Positions 41,501 to 52,405 of a DNA stretch of 64,000 nt are shown one piece after another. Within the stretch, counting starts at the first letter, position 1. Every line of letters starts with the position of its first letter. The position numbers were made by a program, and so were the translations under genes. Below the pieces are notes generated by a model, which was given only the letters and a program-made list of their open reading frames with translations, had not been told where the DNA came from and did no database searches. Source of the DNA: Carpediemonas membranifera (Eukaryota > Fornicata); contig JAHDYR010000012.1 of the NCBI GenBank assembly GCA_019828565.1, positions 1,736,001 through 1,800,000 on the forward strand, given 5' to 3'.

Positions 41501-42597
41501 ATGCTTACTCTAGACGTCAGCGACACCAAAACGATGACCCTATCCCAAGCGGCGTCTTTGATGCCCGTCCACAAATTCGACATAGCTGGAGGCCACATGG
41601 GCAGAGAAGCCAGGAAGAAGATCTTCAACTACTTCACGGAGGTCCCAGCCGACGATCGAGAACTCCTGGCCAACATGTGTGTCGACCCGGAGACAGGCTC
41701 CATCAACTTCCTCCCCTCGTTCCTCCCCCGGGACTGGGGTATCACGGATGAACCAGCAGAAAGAGGAAAGAGGCGAGTGGGCACCTTGAGGAGCGCCTCC
41801 TGGATAGGCAAACTCGCCCTGGCGGGCTCAGGCGTGGAACACCCAAAAGGGGGGAAGCCATGGGACACGCTGAACTGTGTTTTCCCGGAAGGCGCCAGCA
41901 CTAACACCAAGAACAGACTGAGGACCGAGAGGAAGCAGGCGCTTCGAACAAAGGTGAGACGAAGGGCTACTGAACTCGCCAAGATGCTCCACAGGAGGAC
42001 GGAGGTCTACCTGCCGAATGGCGGCATAGGGGGCCTATATGGCCCTCCACGCGGGCAAATTGTCACTGAACAACCGCAAAGTAGCAGGACAGAGCGAACA
42101 GAGCCCGGGCCCCCTCCAACTAAGAGCTGTGCCCCCCCCATACCCCCCAACCCATCAGCCAAGACCCGCCAGGTCAGACAGGTGGACCAAGAGGACCTGC
42201 AGCCCAAAAAGAGCACGACAGGAGGACACCGACCTGGGCAGAGGCATAGCGGCCCTGCTGGACCAAGCCATGGCCCGGCGAGAAGCAGAGGTCAGACAAC
42301 AGCTGGAAGAAGCTGCAGCCAGAACCATCAACGAGCTCAAGGCCAAAAAGCCAGGAGCTGGAGGAAGAACGGGAAGCCCGGAGAGCAGCCCAAGCTGCGT
42401 TGGACGAGATGCGGAAGGACCTCAGGAAGACAACGGAGAAGTGCTCGTCTCTAACCGAAGAGAACGAGGACTTACTCAGCCGCGCGGCCCGACTCTCGGC
42501 GACCAACGAAGCCCTCAGCTTCACCCTAGCAGCCAAGATGGATAACTTCAGGTCTGACCTGAGAAGGAAGAGAGGCGAGGAGAAGGAAGGAGAGTAG
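41501..42597 (+). CDS. LINE-1 ORF, third gag-like protein with coiled coil (frameshifted)
   Basis: The first frame (41501-42454) is good protein to about 42.1 kb (KKIFNYFTEVPADDRELLAN, KRRVGTLRSASWIGKLALAG). The coiled-coil text then appears in other frames: RREAEVRQQLEEAAARTINE near 42.27 kb and TEKCSSLTEENEDLLSRAAR at 42.4-42.6 kb. A Lys/Glu-rich end follows. Two frame changes are needed. Confidence 0.5.
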
Positions 42598-43170
42598 AAA
42601 CAATCATAAGTAAGAGGTGCAGAGGGTAGTGTGATATAAGTCTGAGCTAAAAGTGTATATATGAACCAGCATGTATGGCCAGGCTGTGACTAGTAGGGCC
42701 TTAAAGTCCAAATGGACACCGGCGAACCATTCCGGCGGGAGCAAAAATGCAACACATTCTTTTTCAACAAACCCCTGTGCCCCACAGGGGCCGGGGGCAG
42801 GGTTACCAAAAGGTAAAAAGAGCCCTGCCTGTCCGGCAGGCTGTAACTCCAGCCTTGGGAGGGGCAACAACCACTGTCGCTCCCACCTAAGCTCGTTAGG
42901 TAATGGTCCTGCCATGCGGCGAGGAAGGAAGCTAAGCGGAGACCGGCAGCAATGCCGACAAGCATCGTGAGGCCCCGACTGTGAAAGGGAATGGTATGCC
43001 CTAGGCCGGGAACTAAGGGAATACAGGCACAAGCCTGCCCAAAAAGGAAACGACTGCTCGGTTAGAGGCCTCAGCAACCCACCAAAAGGTACGCCCAAAA
43101 AGGGAATGTCTACAAAGAGCAGATTAGTGCGCGCAGGGTAACTCCCGCAGTTTATGTCAGAACAACCTGA
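42598..43170 (+). other. LINE-1 spacer between gag-like ORFs and endonuclease-RT
   Basis: About 570 bp with no frame I trust. Confidence 0.4.
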
Positions 43171-46100
43171 ATGAGAATAATATCGCTAAACAGCGAAGGG
43201 CACCTAGCGGGCGCAAACGATTACAGCGGATCCATAGCTTTATCCATCCGCAAGAGGATAAGGACTGATGCGATCCTCCTCCAGGAAACCAAGCGGTACG
43301 GTAATACCACCATCCCTTGCTGGGTAGATCTCCAGTACGCCTGTGCAGGAGAGGTCAAGCCATTAGAGGCAACGCGCAAGCGACCCACAAAGGGACTGGC
43401 CACACTGATTAGCCCGCACTCCAAAGCGGAATGGGACGTAGGCGTGTCCGACGGGACGAACCCACGAATCCAAGTAAGCATCCTCAAAGCATCGAGGGCC
43501 ACGGCAGTCATCAATATCTACGCTCCCGATAGTGGATGTGCACGACCCGAGATTGAGGAGTTCGACCGGATGCTAGAGCAAACCGTCGCGAACTATGAGG
43601 GGTGTGACATCATCATCATCGGGGACTGGAACAGGAGGCCAGGGAAACTCAGGCAAGCAACTGCGATGACCCTCCAGCGATGGAACCTCACCCCAATAGC
43701 ACCAACTGCACCGACGTACGGGACTAACTCCCGAACGTCCACAATAGACTATGCAGCGGTAACAGGGGGTATCCAAAACCCGGTTGTTAGGGTAATAGAC
43801 AAGACCACAATCGGGCACTGGGGGTCGGCACACAAAGCCATAGAGCTCACCTGGGATAGCAACCCGACAGGGAAACCAGAGATATCAAAGAGACTGGAAA
43901 TCCCACGGATCGATACGTGGCTGGTCAAACCCAGGAGAACAGGGCCCAAGCTAGAAGAGTGGCCACCACTAGACAGCAAAAATACCAGTGGACGAGATGG
44001 AGACTCTCATAAGGAAATGGTTGTCCACCGGGTTTGCTACTCCAGAAGGCACCCATTCGCTGTAGAAAACCAGGAACGTATCCCTAGTGAGGTATGGGAA
44101 CGGCTGGCCAAAGCCTCCACCTGGAGCAAAAACCGCCGCCAAAGATATCAAAAAGTCCCACAACGGAGCACTGAGCAGATCATGGAGGACCTTCCAACAT
44201 GACTGGAATGAGCAGGTTGAGGTTGGATCCCGTGATGGGTACAAAACGACAAAAAGGATCCTCGCAAACCAAGTGTTCCGCTTCTGGAACGAGAAGCAGC
44301 ACGCCGGTCTCCCGGTGATGCTGAAGGCTGGAAACAAGATTCTAGCAAGGCAGAGGGAGATTGCAGACTCCCTCCAGGAGCAGTACGCGAAGGTAAGCTC
44401 CGGGAAGGAACCCACCTGGGAACCCACCTGGGAAACCGAGCCGGAAACGGACATGGAGGACCATCCGCCATCGCTTGAAGAAGTGACAGCGGCGGTCAAG
44501 TCCATAAGGAAGTCCTCGGCCGGAGGCCCGGACGGGATTATTGGAGATTGTCTGAGGGACCTCCCCGAGTCAGCGTACGAGGCAATCACAGTCCTGCTCG
44601 CGAAAGTATACGACAGCGGGACCATGCCAACCACATGGAAGTATGCAGCGGTGTCGCCTATCCACAAGGTTGGGAAGGACAAGCTCACGCCCAGCTCGTA
44701 CAGACCGATCCCCCTCACCCCCCCTCCTATACAGAGCCTACGGGAGGATACTGAAATGGCGCCTCAGGCCGACGGTGGAGAAGTTCATCCCCAGAGAGCA
44801 AGTTGGGTTCATGAAAGGGAAAACTGTAGTGGATCACATAGCCCTCCTAGCCCAACTCCACCAGTCCGGAAACCGTACCAGCGTCCTACTTGACATAGCA
44901 AAAGCATATGATACGGTCCCAAGGGACCTGCTGGTGAACAAGTTGACGCTCATGGGGGTACACCCAAGACTGACGAGGGCCATCCGAAATACACTTACAG
45001 AAACGTACATCTCGGTACGAGGGGCAAGCACATGGTCCAGAACAAACATGGGGGTCAAGCAAGGATGTGTGGTGGCCCCCACTCTGTTCATTCTCTTCAC
45101 AGCTAACTGGCTAAGCCAGGCGGCACTGTACCTCCGGCATAGAGAGATCCCGGACCCCTGCCTCCCTCCAACGGACGATAGGCCCAAAAACTGCCTCATT
45201 GCAATGTTTGTAGATGATACAAGCATCTCAGCCGAGACCCCGCAGCTCGCCGAAGAAGGCACAGACGCAGTGGTCAGGGTAATTGAAGCCCATGGACTCC
45301 AGACCAGCCCAGGCAAAAGTGTGGTGATAAGTACCGACGTAACTGCAGCGGTCAGCATCCAAGGAACTCCCACACTGGCGTCAGACTCAGCAAGGTATCT
45401 GGGACTCTGGCTAGCCAGCGGGAAGAATCCGTTGGCAGCATGCATCAAAAATGAAGACGTCACAATCCCGGAAATACCTAGCCCTGGCAGGAGAGCAGGG
45501 TGGACCAAAGGATCCACCCCGGCCGCCACCTCGGAATCCATCCTCAGAACCTTCCTCTGGCCCAAGATCGAGTTCGGGATCGAGATCTGGGGGCCAAGCG
45601 CCAGGGGAAGAGCCATCTGGAACAACTGGCGCGGCCTAATGGCAGGCACAGGACCAGGGGGAGGAGGAGCCGCCCGTGTACTAATGGGATGGATGTGCTG
45701 GGAGGCAGATATGGGGCAGAGAGCGGTGAGGCTCTATGAGTCTGCGCACGACCCGGACCGTCCGCCCCCCTAGGGAATCTGGACTGGGCGACAGCGGAGA
45801 GAGGATCGGTCTTACATCGCCTCTACCAATGGCGACGGAGCGTCCTCCAGGGCACACAGGAGGAGATGCCCGCCAGGGAAAGAGCAAAGAGGGGAGGCTG
45901 GACCCTCACAGCAGAAGAACTACTGCACACCGGGGAGCCGAACGGCCAAAGGGGTGGCAACAGTACTAGCCCCGGAAGTCATCCTCAGCATGCAGCAAGG
46001 GAAGAGACCCAAGAAACCAGGAATGATCAAGGGTGAGATGATAACCAGACGGGAAGTCAAGAGAGTAATCATGACTGCATCCAACACACTCCCCTCCCCC

Positions 46101-46545
46101 AGCAACAGTGGCAGAAGCAGAGCCATACTTGGGAGCGCGATCGGCCAGCCCCAGGCCCTCCTGAGCAGGATCAAGCGGTGTTGCCCCCTATGTACCCTGG
46201 ACTCAGAAGGTGACACCATTACTCGCCTGTACACTGTCACCAGAACCGCGGCGGAAACCACCAAAAATCCTCTCAGAATGGGCATACAACCAGCCCCTGG
46301 GAACACAAAGCCACATCATCTGCCAATGCAAGGCGGTAGAACGCCCAGAAGGATGGAATGACATCCTGGCGGAGGCGCATCTACGCACACAGTACCACGC
46401 CCTAAGGCAAGGGCAGGAGGCGGAGTGGTACAACTCAAGGGCAATCCTGGAAATGCTCTGGCTCCTCCGCAGCGAGGACCATACCGTCAGAGAGGGACTG
46501 CAGAACGGCAGACGTGCCCTTCTGAACCTCCGAAAAGATGGGTAA
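43171..46545 (+). pseudogene. LINE-1 endonuclease-reverse transcriptase, frameshifted
   Basis: An exonuclease-endonuclease-phosphatase domain opens it (43171 on), with ILLQETK, IIIGDWNR and STIDYAA motifs; the usual SDH appears as SAH. RT starts near 44470 (SSAGGPDGI) in a second frame, then in a third frame from about 44715 carries VGFMKGKTVVDH, LLDIAKAYDTVPRD, GVKQGCVVAPTLF and the active site FVDD. After RT, fragments to 46545 include a CPLC...-type region and the TQSHII...EWYNSRAILE block also present in LINE-2. At least three frame changes; dead or error-laden. Confidence 0.8.
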
Positions 46546-47565
46546 GTACACCATCCCAGAATCCTATGACCTCTGGGACCAGGGTCAAACTGGGACCCAA
46601 CCCCCCGCCTCAACCGAAGCGGAGCGCTCCTGGGATCAGCGGGGGACGCAAGCCCCACGTATCCCGGTAGCACCCAGCCGCGGAAGGGGGACTCAACCCC
46701 GAACACTAATCTCGCTAACACACAAACGCTCACCCATACTGGGAACGTAGACAACATTCAGCCGGCAGAACCGGCACACTCTTCACACGTATAAGAAATA
46801 ACCCAGAGCCATAGGGCGGGGCACGTATGCACATGTATACACGTACGTGCGAGGTATCGGGGCGCAGCAGCCAAACAGGAGGGTAACCATAAGGCAACAA
46901 TACCACCTGGGCGGCACCTGGACCAAATCAGAGCTGCGCCGAACGGCCCGGCACCCAAAACTTGGAACCAGCCGGAAGCTAGGAAGAAGCCCTATAGGGA
47001 ACAAATCCTTGAGGAGGGGATCCATGCCGGAACGGAAAGTGTGGAAGAGCCCGAACGCAGCCGTGAATCATATAGCTACCCAGCGATGATCGGTGGGTTT
47101 CATAACTGGCCCAATTGCGTGGTACGGCAAACGCCAAGCCCGAAACCGCTTCGGCGGGTGCCTGAAAAATTGCAAACTGGGTCGAATGGTATGGAGAACA
47201 TATCCCTGAGAGGAGCCCTGTAGGGGGAAACCGAGCAGAAGGCCCCGGTGGCGGGTGTGCAGGGCAAGGCCTTGCGGGTGCCAGGCAGAACGGGGGCCCG
47301 AAGGACCCCCAAGAGTAAGACCTGGGTTATCCCGACTTTGGGGGTATCGGGCCAGCCAGTTGATAGGTCAACATGCAAGGGACTACCCAGCCTTACCAGC
47401 TGGACCCTGACGGTGATGGTGCTAACGCCCCCAACGTAGTATCAGGCTCGCTCACGAAGGGAAGTCAACACGCTAAGGCGTTCCCGGGGACATGGGGTGG
47501 TGCAAACTGGTAATTCCCTGATTTACACAGGTGTACAGGATACGTTAAATTTCTTTCTTTCTTTC
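46546..47565 (+). other. LINE-1 3' UTR and TTTC tail
   Basis: About 1 kb without a trusted frame, ending GTTAAATTTCTTTCTTTC. It is comparable to the left end of LINE-2 read in reverse. Confidence 0.65.
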
Positions 47566-47581
47566 TAGCCTGACCTTCTCC

Positions 47582-48727
47582 ACGTCCGCTGATGCATGTC
47601 CGCTCTCATCGCACCGTCAATGTGGAGTTTGGCGGAGTGTGTCGGCTGGGCCTCATTCAGTTGACCCAGTCGACGGCAGACCAGTCCACGCCTATGGAAG
47701 GCATAGTCACCTGTCACGTGACATCGGGACACGTCAGCACATGCTCCGGCCTGCCTAATGTCGGCAATCTCCACGACGCCTGCTCACCTGAGCCACTCTT
47801 AATCAGCTAATCCTCACTGCTCCTCCCTCCACATGAAGTGGCCCCCAGTTTCCTCGCCCTTGTTTCAGCTTGGGTGATGACTGCCGGTTAGGGCAGCGCG
47901 CGTCCCGTTTCACCCAGACGATAACTGCCCCAAATCCGGCCCGGCCGCTCGCGCCATGGCGCAGCTCACCCGCCACGCTTCTGCCTCATTGCCAGTCCTC
48001 GACTCGCCCTTGTCTTACCCTGGGTGACGAGGGGCCGGCCCTGCCTCTCCCATGACTGGGACAGCCAGAACACAGCAGCTGCCACGTACTCCCTTCTGAC
48101 ACCTCGATGCTTGTCGACTCGACTAGAACGACGCGCGTTTCACCGCCGTCAACGGTCATTCTCATCAGCCCAGTTTCCGAGTACTTATCACCTCCGATGT
48201 GCTATACGTCCTATACGTCTCAGCTGTCGCTGTCGACAACATAATTCGCTTCGAACTCACGCATGTGAATCTTATCGAACGTCGACTGATGGCACAATAC
48301 CCGCTTCCGGAGTCCGCCCCGTTCTCATTAAGGCGGGGTAGAGTGCAGCACCCATGTGCAGCCGTCACGGCAACCATGACCGCAGCATTTCCTGCCACTG
48401 AGAATCCTCATTCCCGTGTTCCTTCGCCGATCGGCGCTTCAGTCTCATGCTAAGCCATCTCAGGTCCCGCTCGAAGATGCCGCACCTCGCACCACCACCG
48501 TTTGCCGCGTTTCCCCTGCTTGATTTGACTTGGCGCATCGCCTTGGACGAGATCTCCGTCCAGTATCCTTCGCCCTCTCGGGTCCATCAGCAGCCGGATG
48601 TCGCGCATCCTCCATTTCATATCTGCCATATCTCTTTGATCTCTCGCAGACCGCTTACAGTATACCTTGTCTCGGATATTACACTCCCGACTTCCAGTTT
48701 CCAGTACAGGCGTTGAGCGTGGGGGCA
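47582..48727. other. Right part of the unclassified insert
   Basis: Pyrimidine-rich, no convincing reading frame, RNA or repeat seen apart from the end features described under the insert. Confidence 0.4.
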
Positions 48728-48789
48728 GTGTAGTGGTCCAAGACCCATCAAAAGATTATCGTGCAGTTTATGTAAACAGTCCATTGCTC
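48728..48789. repeat. 62-bp direct repeat, right copy
   Basis: Identical to 36344-36405. Confidence 0.8.
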
Positions 48790-49640
48790 TTCTTCCCATC
48801 CTGACCTGTGGGGACTATCACACCAGGGTCGCCCAGAAGGCGCTGGGAGCTGAGATGCAGCGGCTGATCCCGAAGAGTGCCACTCGGAAGTAATCGGGCG
48901 AGAGGACGAGGATCAGCAGGCGGTTGAGGTATCCGCGAGCCGTGGTATCCGACGTGACACCGGCAGCAGCGCGAAATGCGGCCACGAGCCCGGCAGAGTA
49001 GCGCCCACTACCGGTCAGGCTGATGTCGCCACTCCGGAGGGCTGCTGAGACGATATCGCCATCAGTGAGCGTCGGGCACAGCTTGATCTTGAGGTGGGTC
49101 ACCACCCCAGCGAGAGCGAACTGGCAGTAAGCCACGAGGTTAAGAATCTGGCGAGACTTCTTAACATCGGTGACTACCGCGGCGTCGTGGAGGTGACCCT
49201 GCTCAATGGCGTCGAAGATACGCTGAAGAGGCATTTCAATCGAGTTGCTGTAGCCATTCAGGCGCCGGGAGACCTCAGCTCTGATGTCGCGGGGAAGATT
49301 CATAGATGCTGTCACGGGTCGAGTAACACGCTCTGCGGCTTGTACACGGTGCCTGGATGAGTGGTTGATTGATATTTGTTACTTACAGGTTACCGGAGGC
49401 CAAGCGCTTGCGCTGAGTACGTGTTTGAGCACGAAGAGAACGACAGACGGCGGAATGAGCGGAAACAAGAGGCTTAGTGAGTTCCTCACCAATTTCGGCG
49501 GTTTTAGCGCGAATAGTATCCAGAATTGCTTCTACGGCGGCGTTGTCCGACATCAACTGAGTTGACGGCGACATATTCTGCACTTTTGGAACAATCGGTT
49601 TCAGGACGAAACCTAGAGCAGTAATAGGACGCCAAATCAA
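48728..49640 (-). CDS. Antisense accessory gene of element B, N-terminal part
   Basis: The first exon (from 49640 to about 49390) resembles exon 1 of the element A gene (KVQNMS versus KVQDMS, then a helical stretch ending R-rich). A GT-AG intron (5' GTAACC or GTAAGT near 49390; 3' AG near 49308-49330) leads to exon 2, which matches the element A protein (IEMPLQRIFDAIEQG, LNRLLILVLSPDYFRVALFG). At 48818-48835 two in-frame stops lie in an 18-nt GT...AG stretch; without it the frame continues into the 62-bp repeat and then to 36343 across the insert. A decayed gene is the simplest reading. Confidence 0.6.
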
Positions 49641-49740
49641 GCTAATTCATCTATTTACTAAGCGCTGTAGCCTATTAGCTCCATCGGAAGCCGATTGATG
49701 TTGTTAATGAAGTACGAGCGCGCCAGGAAAAATGAAAGGC

Positions 49741-49806
49741 CCAAAACTCGCCAACGAAGGCCTTTTGGAGCCTCTTAATGCCTTTTTCGGCGTCTGCGTA
49801 AGTTTC
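49741..49806 (+). other. Conserved hairpin-containing element (copy B)
   Basis: AACTCGCCAACGAAG, then hairpin AGGC/GCCT with 8-nt loop, then CCTTTTTCGG and GCGTAAG. The third stem pair is G-C here and C-G in copies A and C. Confidence 0.6.
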
Positions 49807-49916
49807 AGCGCAAATGGTACAGTACTTCTTCTTATTCTTCTAGACGCCGAGATCAACCCTCGAATTACTTAGAAGCATGCGTAACACGTAATATTTTTCG
49901 AGACACGGCCATATGA

Positions 49917-49932
49917 GGCCGTGGAGGGGCAG
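49917..49932 (+). other. Internal polypurine-tract-like motif of element B
   Basis: Contains GGAGGGGCAG, the same 10-mer as the tract at 50302-50311 directly before the LTR, 380 bp further left. Confidence 0.5.
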
Positions 49933-50311
49933 GGATAAGCCTCTATGAATACGGGCGAACCCTAGCCGTCCGTTTGACTGTCATTGACGTCGGTAAGTTC
50001 GGACCCTATATGCGGTTCATGAGGGCGGCGAAGCCCTGGTAAGACCATCTTAACACGTAACATAGCAATTGCTTACACAGTGGATCCACGTTATCATATA
50101 CAGCTGTCGGGTTTTATTCCCATGTCACCGTTGGTGATACCATAATTCCGTATCGGAAGACCGCGGGTCGGGCGTTGCCCACTCCACTGCCAATGGAGTA
50201 GACCGTTGCATAGCTTGGGTGGCACCAAACTATAACACGGATGACCCTAGGCCAACCTAACCCCCGTAACTCGTTGAGTGTCATGCCTATTACCCAGGCA
50301 TGGAGGGGCAG

Positions 50312-50423
50312 TGTGGTGGTCATAGACCACACTAATCATTTATACAGTTTAAGCCATTTATTGGCACAAGGGTTTTCTCTTCTTCTTTCCCTGTAAAAGC
50401 ATTCTCCGCATTAGCGAGGCACA
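50312..50423 (+). repeat. Element B 3' LTR (112 bp)
   Basis: Pairs with 31911-32022; preceded by the polypurine tract and followed by AGTG. Confidence 0.9.
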
Positions 50424-52160
50424 AGTGTGCATATCGGGCATATTCTTTGGATACGGTCGCAGAGCATTTCCTGCCCAGGGTACCTCCTGCTTATGATGAG
50501 CGCGGCTCCTCGAGTTGTGTGGCTGTTGCTAGCGGAGGGGAGCGTGTTGGAGGCTGTTGCAACTACCCTCTTCAGCTCCCTCCTGAGCATCATCTCCCCT
50601 CTGATAATCTTTGGTTTCTTGGGTGCTCTCCCGCCTGCCATTGTCTGCATTGCCTCCGCAGCTAGCACTTCGGCGGCCGCCTTGGCTGTTCGGCTACCTT
50701 TGGTGACGATGTCTCGTGCTGTCATCTTCCATCCCCCGGCTATTGCTCTGGGTCTGGGTCCGTGAAGGTCGCTAGGGGCCAGATCTAGTACGTTGTCTGC
50801 TCACTTGTTCAGCTTTCCGATAACGGACTTGGGGTTCGCTCTTCCCCAGTCGAAGTCCGCTAGGGGCGATGGGCGGTCAGGGTCCCGGGCCGATTCGCGG
50901 ATTCTAACCGCTCTTACACCCATGTCCGCTTCCCAGCACATCCATCCCATCATCAGGCGGGCGACACCCCTCCACCGGGTCCGGTTCCCGCCATGAGTCC
51001 TCGCCAGTCGTTCCAAAGCCTTCTGCCTCCTGGGACTTGGCCCCAGATTTCGATTCCGAATTCGATCTTTGGCCATAGGAAGGTGCGGAGGATGGACTCG
51101 GAGACAGCCGCGGGCGTGGAGCCTTTAGTCCATCCCACTCTCCGGGCGAGGGCGATGTACTTGTTCGACTGTTCTCTTTTCTTTTGCGATGCATGCGCTG
51201 AGCGGATGAGGGCCACTTGCTATCCAGAGTCCCAAGTATCGGCCTGACTCCGCTGCTCGGGTGGCCTCCCCTTGAATTCGCACTTCCGCATTTGGATTGG
51301 TACTTATGACGATGTTCTTTCCTGGGCTGATACACAGCTTGTGTGCCACTATCACTTCCACCATTGCGGCGGTGAGGGACTCCGCATCATTTTATTTCTT
51401 TGCCGAGATGCTCGTATCGTCTACGAACATTGCTATGATGCCATTCCCGGGTCTGTGGTGGGTGGGGGGAAGCTTCGGGTCTGGTATCTCGCCGTACTGT
51501 ATTCTGAGTGACGCCTGGCTAATCCAGTTGGCCGTAAATAGTATGAATAGGGTGGGGGCGACCACGCAACCTTGCTTGACTCCTAGGTTCGTTTCGGACC
51601 ATAGGTCGGATCCCCTTACCGCAATGTAGGTCCTCTCCATTTTGCTTTGTACTGCTCTGACTAGGTGGGGGTGTACACCCATATTGATCAGCTTGCTGAC
51701 TAGGATGTCCCTGGGAACCGTGTCGTACGCCTTTGCAATGTCGAGCAGCACGCTGGTCCGGTCTCCTTCTTGGTGCAGTTGGGTTAGGAGGGCGATGTGG
51801 TCTATGACTGTCTTTCCCTTCATGAAGCCGATCTGCTCTCCGGGGGTGTGCCTCTCAACTGTTGGTTTGAGCCTCCATTTGAGTACCTTCCCATATGCTC
51901 GGTAGAGGAGGGGGGTGAGTGAGATGGGTCGGTAGGATCCTGGCAGTAGCTTATCTTTCCCTACTTTGTGTATCGGGGAGATGGAGGCGTACTTCCACGT
52001 GGTGGGTAGTTCCCCAGACTCGTATACTTTCTGGAAGAGGCATGCGATTGCCCTGTAGGCCGCCTGGGGGAGGTCTCTCAGACATTCGCCCGTGATACCA
52101 TCCGGGCCTCCTGCCGATGATTTCTTCAGGGACTTGATGGCGGCCGTGACCTCCTCCTCC
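50424..52160 (-). mobile_element. LINE-2, 5' part with RT fragment
   Basis: Continues LINE-2 beyond element B. RT text on the - strand (51823-51392) matches LINE-1: MKGKTVIDHIALL, LLDIAKAYDTVPRD, GVKQGCVVAPTLF, FVDD. Further pieces (51364-50411) match the LINE-1 region after RT. The copy ends at the right in EEVTAA-type text equivalent to LINE-1 position about 44475, so it is truncated inside RT. No target duplication was found. Confidence 0.82.
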
Positions 52161-52405
52161 TACTTACCTTACCTTACTTCTCTGGTCCGAGCTCTGAATT
52201 CCTCGGGTCTGGTTCTGGCGCGGCTTGGGGCGTCCTGGGGCGCGATCGCTGCCAGGGACGTCTCTCTGGCCCAGAATTCCTGGGGTGCGCCACATGAGGA
52301 CCTGTGGGTCTGAAGTGTGCGATCAAGGGCGCCTGGTCTGAAGACTTCGCCACACTTGGGGCACCTCCATAACGTCGCCCTCTCCGCGTGGTACTTGCGC
52401 GCATC
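52161..52405 (-). other. Fragment with a zinc-finger-like motif
   Basis: The - strand frame contains CPKCGEVFRPGALDRTLQTH followed by RSSC, a CC...H...C spacing like the fingers in some site-specific LINEs or transposases. It starts at a GTAAG repeat next to LINE-2 and overlaps the edge of the Pol I segment. Origin unknown. Confidence 0.35.

Larger units (their letters stand above)
36811..47565 (+). mobile_element. LINE-1: 10.75-kb non-LTR retrotransposon
   Basis: Flanked by the 16-bp duplication TAGCCTGACCTTCTCC (36795-36810 and 47566-47581). The 3' end is a TTTC repeat directly before the right duplication, the mark of target-primed reverse transcription. Contents: ~1.9 kb 5' region, several gag-like ORFs (38.7-42.6 kb), endonuclease-RT (43.2-46.5 kb), and ~1 kb 3' UTR. 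Confidence 0.88.
36406..48727. mobile_element. Unclassified insert in element B, split by LINE-1
   Basis: After removing LINE-1 and one 16-bp duplication the insert is about 1.55 kb (36406-36810 plus 47582-48727). It shows no coding frame I trust. Its ends carry weakly similar inverted text (GCCTCACGCC at the left; GCCCCCACGC as the reverse of the right end). The right end reads GTGGGGGCAG then TG, which also resembles a polypurine tract and LTR start, so an LTR-type element is an alternative. Confidence 0.45.
31911..50423 (+). mobile_element. Element B: gypsy chromovirus inserted in LINE-2 and itself split by a 12.3-kb insert
   Basis: 112-bp LTRs at 31911-32022 and 50312-50423 (TGTGGTGG...GGCACA, one mismatch) with the 4-bp duplication AGTG (31907-31910, 50424-50427) and a polypurine tract CATGGAGGGGCAG at 50299-50311. 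The same LINE-2 continues on both sides. Without the 36406-48727 insert and one copy of the 62-bp repeat, the element is about 6.1 kb. Confidence 0.9.

Noticed and set aside
48617-48799. Separate small gene of 60 codons
   Set aside because: It is the 62-bp repeat of the antisense gene running on into the insert.
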